Source of the DNA: Advenella incenata
Lineage (GTDB): Bacteria; Pseudomonadota; Gammaproteobacteria; Burkholderiales; Burkholderiaceae_B
Length of the DNA: 64,000 nt
Assembly: GCF_004217095.1 (NCBI RefSeq)
Contig: NZ_SHKO01000001.1
Location: 2,034,234 to 2,098,233, forward strand
Direction: 5' to 3'
Translations under genes and position numbers: made by a program
The notes under the pieces: model-generated
What the model was told of the DNA's origin: nothing
Seen by the model: the letters and a program-made list of their open reading frames with translations, nothing else
The model's database searches: none
Shown: piece after piece, positions 46,936 to 55,996 of the stretch
Layout of the letters: each line of letters starts with the position of its first letter
Position numbering within the stretch: position 1 is the first letter of the stretch

Positions 46936-47553
46936 GATATCTCCTGATAATGCCTGATTTTTTGAAGTATCCCTAAGTGTAATTTAGTTACCTCAGTTTT
47001 GATAAATAATATGATCTGGATTATGGATTTTTTTGCTGGCGTGTTTGCGTTACTTTGTGCTCGGAGCACAGCAATCTGCAATGGATACGCTGACCACCGG
47101 CGCGGCGGCGGGCTGGCGACGGAAAAAACCGCGCTGCAGCAGGTAATGCGCGCCGACGCAATTGCGATCATGGCGGGTAGAAAACGGCATCATGGCAGCC
47201 AGAATACGGCATGTTTCGAAGACGTGTTAAAAGCGCCGTGTTGCCGACAATCTGATGCGTCCGAAATAAGCCCGGAATAAAATAGACAGATTGATTTATA
47301 ATATTGGTTCTGGTCGAAGCTGGCCGCTCACGGCCGCTTATTGCTGCATCTATGTTATCGACATGTAATTGACCTGGGTTGCAGCCGTTTCCCGGGTTTT
47401 TGCCGCCTTTGTGGGTTCGCAACCAGTCTTGTAACGTTTTCTATTTTTCAAATTTTTTTGTTGCTGTCATTGCAGCACCCGCTGGCCAAGGGCCAACGTG
47501 GGCTGTCTGCCGGTGACCGTCTGTATGTTTCGCCTTTTTGAAGGATTTTTATT
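46936..47553 (+). other. Intergenic region with long structured leader before the LysE-type gene
   Basis: There is no convincing gene. TATAAT at 47299-47304 may be a -10 element, which would give a leader of about 245 bases. The leader can fold: GTCGA (47313-47317) pairs with TCGAC (47358-47362) around a GGCCG/CGGCC hairpin (47322-47335). A terminator-like hairpin CCTGGG/CCCGGG followed by TTTTT lies at 47373-47401. Confidence 0.5.
47373..47401 (+). terminator. Terminator-like hairpin in the LysE-type leader
   Basis: A 6-bp stem CCTGGG/CCCGGG (one G-T pair), a 12-base loop and five T, 150 bases before the start codon. It could act as an attenuator. Confidence 0.5.
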
Positions 47554-48183
47554 ATGTCATGGCAATTGTGGTCAGCGTTTTTCCTGGCATGCTGGATTAT
47601 CAGCATTTCGCCCGGCGCGGGCGCGATTGCTTCCATGTCTACTGGCGTCAATCATGGCGTGCGCCTTGGGCTTTGGAATATTCTGGGCCTGCAACTGGCG
47701 CTGGCGACGCAAATCTCGATTGTTGCCGCCGGCGTAGGCGTATTGCTTACAACCACCAGTTGGGCCTTTGCGCTAATCAAGTGGTTCGGGGTTTTTTACC
47801 TGCTTTATCTGGCCTGGCAACAGTGGCGGGCGCCGGTGCGCGTAATCCAGCTGGATGCCCGGGTGCCAAATGTGCCCGCGCACCGATTGGTATTGCGCGG
47901 TTTTCTGGTCAACATGAGCAATCCCAAGGCAATGGTGTTTCTGCTTGCCGTACTGCCCCAGTTTATTGATCCGCGTGCGCCGCTTGCGCAGCAATACCTT
48001 GTGATGGGCATTACCATGACGGTGGTGGATGTCATCGTCATGAGCGCCTATACCTGGCTGGCAGCCAAAATCTTGCGCTTGATGCATTCGGCAAAACAGC
48101 AGAAGATCCTCAACCGTGGGTTTGCCGGCTTGTTTACCCTGGCGGCCGGCCTGCTGTCCCTTGTTCACCAGGCGGGCAAATAG
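47554..48183 (+). CDS. LysE/RhtB-family amino acid exporter
   Basis: A 209-residue inner-membrane protein with about six helices. The conserved N-terminal ISISPGAGAIASMSTGVNHG and the ISNPKA-type motif (VNMSNPKAMVFLLAVLPQF) identify the family, whose members export amino acids such as lysine, threonine or homoserine lactone in exchange for protons. The ribosome binding site AAGGA is good. It is preceded by a long structured leader. Substrate unknown. Confidence 0.92.
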   Translation: MSWQLWSAFFLACWIISISPGAGAIASMSTGVNHGVRLGLWNILGLQLALATQISIVAAGVGVLLTTTSWAFALIKWFGVFYLLYLAWQQWRAPVRVIQLDARVPNVPAHRLVLRGFLVNMSNPKAMVFLLAVLPQFIDPRAPLAQQYLVMGITMTVVDVIVMSAYTWLAAKILRLMHSAKQQKILNRGFAGLFTLAAGLLSLVHQAGK

Positions 48184-48683
48184 GGCGGCAGAACGCGGCA
48201 CATTTCTGCGCTATCTTTAGTCGCACCGTCTTTAAACGCGGCACCGGTACGTCTGGTGTCGAAGTTTTCTTAGAATCAGATTCTAGCTACTTTGAAACGA
48301 AATCCATTATTTCTCGATGGTTTGTTTTTTCACTTGAATAAATTAAGTGTGAAAAAGCAAATGTCACCGAAAAAATGGATTTTCTTCTTTTGCGAAGAAA
48401 GTAAACCGTGATTACTAACAGGGCTCGCTCTGGACAATCTCTTGCTTAGACAGTTGTAGTTCGGAAAATATCAAGATCAGAAGGTTGTTTTGAAGAGGGT
48501 GGCATTGCAACGCGCCAACTCCGGATTATTTCCGCGACGAGGCCTCGATCCGCACTTGCGCCGTAAGAGCCAGATCCTGGGTGCCGGCATGATCGTAGAG
48601 ATCATGATCATTGCCGCGCCGAATTTGATCCCGAATGCGGCGTGAAATTGTCGTTGCCAATGGCGCAGCTGTTCAGACCTGCC
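48184..48683. other. Gene-poor interval between the LysE-type gene and the hydrolase
   Basis: It contains the 15-base palindrome TAGAATC-A-GATTCTA (48271-48285) and a TTTCTTC/GAAGAAA hairpin near 48380-48400. On the minus strand, 48526 to about 48665, a roughly 45-codon frame ends NDHDLYDHAGTQDLALTAQV; it has no start or family match that I can name and might be a gene remnant. Confidence 0.4.
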
Positions 48684-49664
48684 CTAGAGGGTATGTAAGA
48701 ACCGGACGAGCGCTGTGTTGACTTCTCCAGGCGCCTCCTGTTGCAACCAGTGTCCCGCGCCTGGAATCACCTTAGCGGAACGCAATTGAGGCACAAGTTG
48801 GGGCATCGCCTTGATGATTTGGTCCATTCCCGGGATCGCTAGACCTGTATCCCGCTCGCCTACAAGAAAGAGTGCTGGTACCTCGATTTGCTTTCCTGCG
48901 AAAGCGCTTTGCAACATCCAATTCCGATCCAGATTCCGGTAGTAGTTCAGTCCACCTCGAAAGCCGCTCCCCCGAAAGCTTTCCGCGAAGATATCCAGAT
49001 CGGCTTGTTCGAGCCAGGATGGGAGTGTCGTGGGATCTGGAAGCGAGTCCAGCAGTCCTTGCCCACGAGCCACCATCCCAAACGGATTGGGCGTGTTTGG
49101 ATCTGTTCGTGGCCCAGCGTCTCCAGACGCAGCGAAGTAGATCTTCCGGAGGGTTGAAGCGGGGTCTCTATCGAACTCCTGTTCGGCTACGTTTGGCTGA
49201 CTGAAGTAGTGCGTGTAGAAGATCGCCGTCGCGGCTTGTGGGAATATCTGACTTGGTGGGGCCGGTGCGCGTCCCATCATCGGTACACCTAACGCAACTA
49301 CGGCACGGAATCGATCGGGGCGTAGCTGTGCTGCTTGCCAAGCGATCGTTGCGCCCCAATCTCCTCCCATAATCACCGCTTCACGCGCGCCTTCGGCATC
49401 CATAAGGGCAACGAGGTCGCCTACCACATCCAAGGTAGTAAACGCTGCGGGGTCGGGCGGACTGTCGCTGTTGCCGTAGCCGCGCAAATCGGGCGCTACC
49501 GCTCGAAAGCCAGCTTCGGCAAGGGCGGACAATTGATGTCGCCAAGCGTAGGCTGTCTCAGGGAAACCATGGCAGAGAAGCACTAAAGGGCCTTCGCCTT
49601 CCTCGGTGATGTGAAGCCTGAGCCCGTTGGCCTTTACGTACCGCTGGTTTCGATTGCTCATCAA
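48684..49664 (-). CDS. Alpha/beta hydrolase, epoxide hydrolase type
   Basis: A 326-residue alpha/beta hydrolase. The oxyanion-hole motif LLCHGFPETAYAW and the nucleophile Asp102 in GGDWGATIA are those of soluble epoxide hydrolases; an Asp nucleophile excludes typical esterases. The catalytic His is His305 in GAGHWLQ. Epoxide hydrolases open epoxides to diols by a covalent Asp ester. It is divergent from an Rrf2-type regulator, 74 bases away, which probably controls it. Confidence 0.88.
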   Translation of the reverse strand: MMSNRNQRYVKANGLRLHITEEGEGPLVLLCHGFPETAYAWRHQLSALAEAGFRAVAPDLRGYGNSDSPPDPAAFTTLDVVGDLVALMDAEGAREAVIMGGDWGATIAWQAAQLRPDRFRAVVALGVPMMGRAPAPPSQIFPQAATAIFYTHYFSQPNVAEQEFDRDPASTLRKIYFAASGDAGPRTDPNTPNPFGMVARGQGLLDSLPDPTTLPSWLEQADLDIFAESFRGSGFRGGLNYYRNLDRNWMLQSAFAGKQIEVPALFLVGERDTGLAIPGMDQIIKAMPQLVPQLRSAKVIPGAGHWLQQEAPGEVNTALVRFLHTL

Positions 49665-49701
49665 TGCCTCTCACTCAAAGTTTAGGATGGAAGTATGTTA
49701 T

Positions 49702-49720
49702 CGTAACTATCATTGTTACG
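49702..49720. promoter_or_regulatory. Inverted repeat between the hydrolase and Rrf2 genes, probable operator
   Basis: CGTAAC-TATCATT-GTTACG, a perfect 6-bp inverted repeat with a 7-base centre, lies midway between the two divergent starts. Its size suits an Rrf2 dimer. Confidence 0.6.
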
Positions 49721-49738
49721 CAATATTTTGAGTTCCTC

Positions 49739-50194
49739 ATGGCACACGACACCCGCCTTGCCCGTTTACTTCATGTGCTGATTCACATGCATTTGCGTGG
49801 TGGCACCACGACGTCCGAAAACCTCGCCAAGATGTTGCACACCAACCCGGTAGTAGTACGTCGGACCTTGGCCACTCTGCGCGACGCTGGTCTTGTCACT
49901 TCGGTAGGAGGACGTAATGGAGGGTGGTCGCTCTTGCAAGATTTGAGCAGTACAACCGCGAGGGATGTGTATGAAGCTATTCCTCACAGTGCGGTCTTTG
50001 CCATTGCTCCGGCTGATGACAATCCGCAATGCCCGGTGGAAGGCGCTGTCAATAGATTTATCGTCCAGGCCATGCACGACTCAGAGCAAGTCCTGTTGGC
50101 CCGACTGGAAGGGCATTCACTGTCCGAGCTTGCGCAGATGATCCTTTTGCCTGTGGAAGGGGACCGGCGTAACGCACTTGGACACTCGAAATAG
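49739..50194 (+). CDS. Rrf2-family transcription regulator
   Basis: A 151-residue winged-helix regulator starting MAHDTRLARLLHVLIHMH. The HTH region TTSENLAKMLHTNPVVVRRTLATLRDAG and the wing GGRNGGWSLL are typical of Rrf2 proteins. The three clustered Cys of Fe-S members (IscR, NsrR) are missing; only one Cys is seen (NPQCPVE). It therefore probably senses a small molecule or redox change without an Fe-S cluster, like YwnA-type members. It is likely to repress itself and the divergent hydrolase. Confidence 0.88.
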   Translation: MAHDTRLARLLHVLIHMHLRGGTTTSENLAKMLHTNPVVVRRTLATLRDAGLVTSVGGRNGGWSLLQDLSSTTARDVYEAIPHSAVFAIAPADDNPQCPVEGAVNRFIVQAMHDSEQVLLARLEGHSLSELAQMILLPVEGDRRNALGHSK

Positions 50195-50659
50195 GGCGCG
50201 TCGATTTGTTTGGTTCACAGCTAGTGGGTCGGAAAACTCTGAGATATCAGGGGTATACAAACTTGAGTGGTGGACGATGGTAGTGCCCACAGCTCAAAAC
50301 TTAATGATCAACGGGATGGAAAATTCAATACCGAATGACGGGTGTGTTTAAAACTGAATGCCGATCGGCACCTGAGACAGGGCTTGGCACAGCAGCACTT
50401 TGTCTGGTATCAGTTTATGAAGACCAAAACTTGTAAATTATCAATTTATAGAAAAACAGAATATCGATAAGCAATCTATGATTATTTAAGAAATTGATCT
50501 TTTAGAGAAATCAATATCGATATTCCGAAACGTCGACATCTGGCGCGGCACGTGAATCAGGTCCAACAACAAATCAGACACGTTCTGCTGGCCGATATAT
50601 AGCGGTTAATTCACCCGGTTTTATTTATCAGTCTATAGTCGTTGGCTAATATGTGACGA
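50195..50659. other. Intergenic region between the Rrf2 and Bug genes
   Basis: No gene is visible. The part 50420-50530 is AT-rich and holds a 12-base perfect palindrome AATATCGATATT (50513-50524), with a related GAATATCGATAAG near 50459-50471. Function unknown. Confidence 0.4.
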
Positions 50660-51649
50660 TCAATTGGCCGCCAATCCGGCCTGCTGGATAATCGCCCGAT
50701 TATTACGCGACTCTTCATCAATAACTCGCTGAAAGACCGCAGCTGTGCCGCCACTGGGGATATTGCCCGATTGCCGCAGGCTGTCTGCTATATCACGATC
50801 TTGCAATGCCGCGTCGAACGCTTTGTTCAGTTTCTCGATCACCGTGGTTGGTGTACCGGCCGGCGCGACGATACCAAAATTGGATTTCAGATTTGCCTTG
50901 GGCTGCCCCAGTTCTGTGAATGTGGGCGTCTCGGGCAGGCCCTCGATGCGTTGCTCGGCGCCAATCGCCAGCGCATGCAGTTTGCCTGCCTTGATGTTTT
51001 CTATCAAGGTAGCGGAAACATTGGTGGAGAACACTTCGAATTGTCCCCCCAGCGCATCGTTCATTTGCTGGCTGCCACCTTTATAGGGAATCAGGTTCAT
51101 GTCCAGCCCTGCGTCGTGAGAGATCTGGCCGAACATGATATGCCCGATTGTGCCCATCCCTGACGTTGCCCAACGCAGCTTGCCTGGCGCCTGTTTTGCT
51201 GTCTTGATGAAGCCGTTGAAATCGCTGGCCTGCAGCGTTTGCGTTCCCAACAGAACGACTGGAGAATACATGATGCCGATCACCGATGTGACGGCTTTCT
51301 CTGGAGCGTAATTGACTTTGGAGAAGTACGGCGTCAATGTCAGCGGGCTGGTGGCTGAAAAGGCCAGTGTATAGCCGTCAGGCTTGGCTCGGGAGACTTC
51401 GGCGATATTGATCGTGCCGCCGGCGCCAGGGCGGTTCTCCACGATGACCGGCACCTTGAGCGTATCGGCAACTTTCTCAGCAAGTTTGCGCGCAACTACA
51501 TCGCTCAGGCCACCAGCAGGATAACCGACCGACAGCCGGATGGCCTTTTCGGGAAACTCAGCAGCTGCAGCCAGGGGGATGATTGTGGTACTAATGGCAG
51601 CTGCGATGAATCGCTGCAGGAACCGAGAAGCGTTGGAAAGGGTTGTCAT
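50660..51649 (-). CDS. Bug-family (TctC) periplasmic solute-binding protein
   Basis: A 329-residue exported receptor: signal peptide to about residue 29 (IIPLAAAA), then FPEKAIRLSVGYPAGGLSDVVAR and VIVENRPGAGGTINIAEV, the hallmarks of Bug proteins that are numerous in Bordetella and relatives. They bind carboxylates and related small molecules. No TctA or TctB membrane partners are adjacent, the usual state for orphan Bugs. Confidence 0.93.
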   Translation of the reverse strand: MTTLSNASRFLQRFIAAAISTTIIPLAAAAEFPEKAIRLSVGYPAGGLSDVVARKLAEKVADTLKVPVIVENRPGAGGTINIAEVSRAKPDGYTLAFSATSPLTLTPYFSKVNYAPEKAVTSVIGIMYSPVVLLGTQTLQASDFNGFIKTAKQAPGKLRWATSGMGTIGHIMFGQISHDAGLDMNLIPYKGGSQQMNDALGGQFEVFSTNVSATLIENIKAGKLHALAIGAEQRIEGLPETPTFTELGQPKANLKSNFGIVAPAGTPTTVIEKLNKAFDAALQDRDIADSLRQSGNIPSGGTAAVFQRVIDEESRNNRAIIQQAGLAAN

Positions 51650-52014
51650 GTTGGCAAAAGAAAAAAAGGTTGAGCAGTGAAAAAGAAGTGCAGGGCGCGC
51701 TGTTAACGGGCGCTGCGTGTCATCATTGATTATATGACATATGCTATTGCTTTCAGGACCATGCGCGTGCTCTGTGCCAGCATGAGAAAGTGAAGCTTGC
51801 TACGAGCTCGGGTACGCAGGCGGGTGCTTGGGATTTGTGCCGTTTCAAGGCGTATCCAGGCAGGTGCTGCGTCTGGCCTGAAGTATTTTTACAACAATCC
51901 ACGCTTTTTCGTAAGTTTTTTCAAGAAAGCGGGGGCACCCACTGGTGTTTTTTTTGGGGAGTCTATATAATCCTTGTCTTAGCTCTTCAACAGTAAACGA
52001 CAGTTTTCTGTTTT
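51650..52014. other. Intergenic region between the Bug gene and tRNA-Leu
   Basis: No gene recognised. It has a T-rich stretch at about 51905-51955 and the tRNA-Leu promoter at its right end. Confidence 0.4.
51966..51971 (+). promoter_or_regulatory. Probable -10 element of tRNA-Leu
   Basis: A consensus TATAAT about 49 bases before the mature tRNA. The -35 region is poor. Confidence 0.45.
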
Positions 52015-52099
52015 GCCCAGGTGGCGGAATTGGTAGACGCGCATGGTTCAGGTCCATGTGCCTTCGGGTGTGGGGGTTCGAGTCCCCCCTTGGGCACCA
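52015..52099 (+). tRNA. tRNA-Leu (anticodon CAG)
   Basis: 85 bases with CCA encoded. The acceptor GCCCAGG pairs with CTTGGGC (one G-T pair), the anticodon stem CATGG/CCATG encloses loop TTCAGGT, and a long variable arm (GTGCCTTCGGGTGT region) marks a class II tRNA. The T arm has GGTTCGAGTCC. Confidence 0.96.
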
Positions 52100-52834
52100 C
52101 TGCTTTTTTATGATTGTTATGAAAACGGTCATATTTATTAGCAGTAATTTCCAGTTATTTTACAGGTACTACTTCTCTGTATTTTTCAGCGCCAACATTG
52201 GCCGCTTTATCAAAAAAATCAACTATTCCAAGATAAGCTGCATAAGCTCGTAGCGAGCTGGCTGCATAAACGATCCTGTAAAAATACAGTTCAAAAAATC
52301 AGTTACGAACATTGCCCACAGCATCAAAAAGCAATACCAAGCAACACACTGTGTATGTTTGTAGCCGCTGCATCTATGCCCGCCTCAGATGCGCACGCAT
52401 CTAAATAAACGCTTTAATCATTGCCTATGCTCGCAGATGCACGTATCGTGAGGAGCAACCGGCAACAAGGGCAATAAACGGCCAGTGAGAGTATTTTTAT
52501 CGGGAAAGGCCTTACATGCAGTTTGATCGCCAATCAACACCGCAATTCCCGCTGTAATGTGGCGCCGGGTAGATTTTGCGTACGGCGTGGAGTCACTGTC
52601 TGTCCGATGTTCATCATTGTAGGAGCGACGGTGGTCGCTTCTGTCGTCCATCCAGATCCGTAACGCGTATATGCCACTGGCATCCTTGCTGTTGGCAAAG
52701 TGCCTGACTCCAGGTTAGTGGTCAAGAGAAGGCATATTGTGCTAGAATTTTTTTGCCACCTGTCGGGTGAGCCATCTGCCGCTTGCGGGTGCGATTCGTA
52801 AGGTTATACAGGTTGTACAAGAGGAACATGAAAG
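52100..52834. other. Long non-coding interval between tRNA-Leu and the DIP1984-family gene
   Basis: About 735 bases. Minus-strand frames at 52418-52651 and 52534-52725 overlap each other and look unlike known proteins. The first 250 bases are AT-rich. I see no repeats pointing to an integrated element beside the tRNA. Confidence 0.4.
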
Positions 52835-53290
52835 ATGAAACTGGCCGAAGCCCTGGCGTTACGAGCCGATAGCCAGACGCGTCTGGCGCAGCTCAAGGCG
52901 CGTCTGTTGCGTAATGCTGCTGTGCAGGAAGGAGAGTCGCCGGCTGAAGAACCCCATATGCTGTTGGCGCAGTACGATGCGCTTTGCGCCGAGCTGGTAC
53001 AACTGATTCGACGTATCAATCAAACCAATTCGGTGACAAATGTCGCGGGTAAAACCATGACAGAGGCATTGGCAGAGCGTGATGTTCTTAAGCAGCGTCA
53101 CGCGACCTATATTGAGCTGGCGCAAGCGGGCACGATCTCACGATCGGTTGTTACTCGTTCAGAGGTGCGGTTTAAAAGCACTATTGATGTGGCAAGCATA
53201 CAGAAACAGGCAGACTTGCTGGCCAGGTCGTTACGCGAGCTTGATGCGCGAATTCAGGAGGCAAACTGGCAGGTGAGTTTGCAGGATTGA
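52835..53290 (+). CDS. DIP1984-family protein
   Basis: A 151-residue soluble, mostly helical protein: MKLAEALALRADSQTRLAQLKARL, then the conserved LIRRINQTNS and GKTMTEALAERDVLK, ending in a long helix (LARSLRELDARIQEANWQ). This matches the DIP1984 (septicolysin-like) family. The function is not established. A GAGGAAC ribosome binding site precedes the start. It stands alone. Confidence 0.85.
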   Translation: MKLAEALALRADSQTRLAQLKARLLRNAAVQEGESPAEEPHMLLAQYDALCAELVQLIRRINQTNSVTNVAGKTMTEALAERDVLKQRHATYIELAQAGTISRSVVTRSEVRFKSTIDVASIQKQADLLARSLRELDARIQEANWQVSLQD

Positions 53291-53538
53291 CAGAACGCCG
53301 GTAACCGGTGGCGATGCGAACGCAACCCTTTCCAGCGGGGCAAGCTGGAGCATAGTGGTGCAAGGGGCTGCACCGTGGGCTCAAGCCCGATCATGTACAA
53401 AGCACGCCCAGCATTCTTACATCAGTACGCAGCACATTTCACAATATACAACCATGCGTTGGTCGCCCATTCGGTGAGGGTGGGTCAGGGGAATCAATGT
53501 AGCCGTAGCGCATTGGGTGTTCTGTCAGATACCATACT

Positions 53539-53568
53539 GCCAAGCCAAGCCAAGCCAAGCCAAGCCAA
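53539..53568. repeat. Six perfect GCCAA pentanucleotide repeats
   Basis: GCCAA occurs six times in a row with no mismatch. Such a tract is prone to slipped-strand changes in copy number. Confidence 0.95.
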
Positions 53569-53739
53569 TAGCGCAGAAAAACGCTCCAGCGCCATTGGTC
53601 ATGAATGTTCGTAAGCAGATCTTCGGAAAGAGGAATTCGGCAGTGAATATTCGTTAATGAGAATTTACCAATATAGATTTGCCAATAATATCGGTGCTTG
53701 ATGCGGCCAGTGTTTGCTGCCTATTTTACGACTGTACCG

Positions 53740-53764
53740 AAAACGGGGCGTTGCACCCCGTTTC
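53740..53764 (-). terminator. Terminator of the DUF465 gene
   Basis: The stem ACGGGG/CCCCGT with flanking A/T pairs and a 7-base loop; on the minus strand it ends in TTTT. Confidence 0.75.
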
Positions 53765-53777
53765 GTGATGTTGCGGA

Positions 53778-53996
53778 TCAGGTGGCCGCTCTTTCCTTCA
53801 GCATGCTGTAGAGCTGATCCTTGAGCTGTAGTTTTTCTTTTTTCTTTTTCTCGATTTCAGTATGTTTTTCACTGAAATCCTGTGTTTCAAGATTCTGTAA
53901 TTCCTGGTCCAGATCATTATGCTTTTTGAAAAGGCGCTTGAAATTGGCGTCTTCTTCTTTGAGCCGGGATATTAAATCACGATATTCAGGGAACAT
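53778..53996 (-). CDS. DUF465 (YdcH-like) small protein
   Basis: A 72-residue coiled-coil protein. MFPEYRDLISRLKEEDANFKRL and KHNDLDQELQNLE, then a Lys-rich stretch (EKKKKEKLQLKDQLY) are the DUF465 pattern. It is soluble, helical and of unknown function. It stands alone with its own terminator. Confidence 0.9.
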   Translation of the reverse strand: MFPEYRDLISRLKEEDANFKRLFKKHNDLDQELQNLETQDFSEKHTEIEKKKKEKLQLKDQLYSMLKERAAT

Positions 53997-54119
53997 ACCG
54001 AGGACCTCCGTCTGTAGTGAGTTGGAAAATCCATTATACAGACAAAGAATGCCGCAACCAAAATTTCAGCTGCGGCATTAATTTACTAATAAAAACAGTA
54101 TGTTAAGAAACAATTCCAG

Positions 54120-55235
54120 CTATTTTGCAGGTGGGGGCGGGCGGCGGTGTGTTGCTGGTACCGCCTTGTTTTTATCGTTCAGATTGACCGCTGCAGGAAA
54201 CAAATCCCAAATGGCGATGAACATGGCGGCAATCAGCGGGCCGATCACAAAGCCGGTCAGGCCAAACAGGGAAAGGCCCCCGAGCGTGGAAATCAGAACC
54301 AGATAATCCGGCATTTTCGTGTCTTTTCCCACCAGCAACGGGCGAAGAATATTGTCCGACAGGCCGATGACCAAAAAGCCGAACAGCACCAGGATAATGC
54401 CATTCCACAAGTGACCTGTAATCAAAAAGTACACGGCAACGGGCAGCCAGACAATGGCCGCACCCACGGCGGGCAGCAGAGACAGGAAGCCCATGATCAC
54501 GCCCCACAGCAGCGCGCCCTGAATTCCCAGGATCCAGAAAATCATACCGCCGAGTACACCCTGCACCGCCGCGATGACCACATTGCCCTTGACTGTTGCC
54601 CGCACCACTGTATTGAATTTCTGGAACAGAAACTGTTTGTGATCGTCGGTCAGTGGAATCAGGTTTTTGATACGGCTTGTGAGCGCCGGTCCATCCTTGA
54701 GCAGGAAAAACAGCAAATACAGCATAATGCAGAATTCAACCAGGAATGCGAAGAAGTTCTGGCCAATATCGAGGGCCTGCGTGGCCAGATACTTACTGCC
54801 CTGCATCATGCCAGATGAAATTTTGGCATAAAGTGAAGACAGGTTATAAATTTCGAACCTGGCCAGAAAATCACGGACCGATGTGGGCAGTGCATCTGAT
54901 ACCTGCCGGATGTATTCGGCGATATTAAATTGGCCTGATTCTATACGCTGATAGAACAACAGCGATTCGTTGATCAGCGAGATGGAGATCAGTATCAGTG
55001 GAATGATGGCAATCAGCAGGCAGATAATAAGTGTGATGATCGATACACTGGTGTTTCTGCCAGGCATGCGTTCCAGTATCCACAGTTGCAGTGGACGAAA
55101 CAGTACAGCCAGGACAATTGCCCAGAAGATTGCGCCGTAAAAGGGTACGAGCATTCTCAGGAATGCGAGCGAGACCGCAATCAGAATGATGATAAAGGTA
55201 TTGAAGTAAATACCGGAGCGGTTCAGATAAGCCAT
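54120..55235 (-). CDS. AI-2E family transporter (PerM/YdiK type)
   Basis: A 371-residue inner-membrane protein with about eight helices. Typical parts are the N-terminal pair (FYGAIFWAIVLAVLFRPL), FFLLKDG, the helical segment VRATVKGNVVIAAVQGVLGG, and SLLPAVGAAIVWLPVAVYF followed by DNILRPLLVGK and GFVIGPLIAAMF. Members have been linked to autoinducer-2 export and ion antiport; the substrate here is unknown. The C-terminal tail is Pro-rich (RRPPPPAK). Confidence 0.9.
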   Translation of the reverse strand: MAYLNRSGIYFNTFIIILIAVSLAFLRMLVPFYGAIFWAIVLAVLFRPLQLWILERMPGRNTSVSIITLIICLLIAIIPLILISISLINESLLFYQRIESGQFNIAEYIRQVSDALPTSVRDFLARFEIYNLSSLYAKISSGMMQGSKYLATQALDIGQNFFAFLVEFCIMLYLLFFLLKDGPALTSRIKNLIPLTDDHKQFLFQKFNTVVRATVKGNVVIAAVQGVLGGMIFWILGIQGALLWGVIMGFLSLLPAVGAAIVWLPVAVYFLITGHLWNGIILVLFGFLVIGLSDNILRPLLVGKDTKMPDYLVLISTLGGLSLFGLTGFVIGPLIAAMFIAIWDLFPAAVNLNDKNKAVPATHRRPPPPAK

Positions 55236-55345
55236 AATGGTGCCTAACCCTAAATTAGGATGATGCCCATTCTAGATGATTTTTTTCCGATTCAAGAATA
55301 TATTCTTTACAATATTTGCAAATAGGCGATTAAGGTAATTAACCC

Positions 55346-55939
55346 ATGCTGCAATTGAAAACAATATTTACAATCGGCATGCTGGCCGGTGTTGTAACAC
55401 TGGCTGGTTGCGCTACAGCGCCGCCGAAAAATGCGGAAGATCTGTGCGCGATATTTCAGGAAAAACCGCAGTGGCGCACTGCGGCGCTGGCCATGCAGAA
55501 CAAATGGGGCGTGCCCATCCCGGTGCCCTTTGCCATGATGTACCAGGAATCGTCGTATCGACACGATGCGAAGCCTCCCAAAAACTATTTGCTGTGGTTT
55601 ATTCCCTGGGGGCGGGTCAGTTCAGCCTATGGATATGCGCAGGCCAAAGACGAGGTGTGGGGCGATTACGAGCGCGAAACCGGCCAGAGTGCCAGCCGCG
55701 ACAGCTTTGAAGATGCACTGGATTTCATGGGTTGGTATATGTCCAAGGCGCAGGTGCTTAACGGCACGTCCAAATGGGATGCCTACGGACAGTATTTGAA
55801 TTATCATGAGGGTTGGAGTGGCTATCGCAACCAAAGCTATCAGGCGAAAGCCTGGCTCATGCGTACGGCCGAAATTGTCAGGGAGCGGGCGGCGCGTTAC
55901 ACAACCCAGTATAACCAGTGCCGTGCCCAATTGATGTAA
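55346..55939 (+). CDS. Lipoprotein with lytic transglycosylase (SLT)-like fold
   Basis: A 197-residue lipoprotein: signal peptide with lipobox TLAGC (Cys22). The motif FAMMYQESSYRHDA, with a Glu (68) in the place of the catalytic Glu of SLT enzymes, and the later SAYGYAQAKDEVW resemble goose-lysozyme-like transglycosylases. It is divergent from the AI-2E gene. The enzyme activity is inferred from these motifs only. Confidence 0.8.
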   Translation: MLQLKTIFTIGMLAGVVTLAGCATAPPKNAEDLCAIFQEKPQWRTAALAMQNKWGVPIPVPFAMMYQESSYRHDAKPPKNYLLWFIPWGRVSSAYGYAQAKDEVWGDYERETGQSASRDSFEDALDFMGWYMSKAQVLNGTSKWDAYGQYLNYHEGWSGYRNQSYQAKAWLMRTAEIVRERAARYTTQYNQCRAQLM

Positions 55940-55996
55940 TGAGAAAGCGGCCACTACCCAAAAAGCAGCCAATATCCGGGTTATAAGCTGGTCGCA

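Larger units (their letters stand above)
53291..53777. other. Non-coding interval with a pentanucleotide repeat
   Basis: It contains the GCCAA repeat at 53539-53568 and, at its right end, the terminator of the DUF465 gene. A short plus-strand frame spanning the repeat (53375-53614) has no family resemblance and I do not call it. Confidence 0.5.

Noticed and set aside
46054-46947. 297-codon open frame antisense to the Liv-type receptor gene
   Set aside because: The receptor on the minus strand has a signal peptide and family motifs; the antisense frame has neither.
46999-47280. 93-codon plus-strand frame before the LysE-type leader
   Set aside because: Poor ribosome binding site and no family features; treated as intergenic.
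53375-53614. 79-codon frame spanning the GCCAA repeat
   Set aside because: The sequence looks random outside the repeat and there is no ribosome binding site; kept only as a note in the repeat finding.
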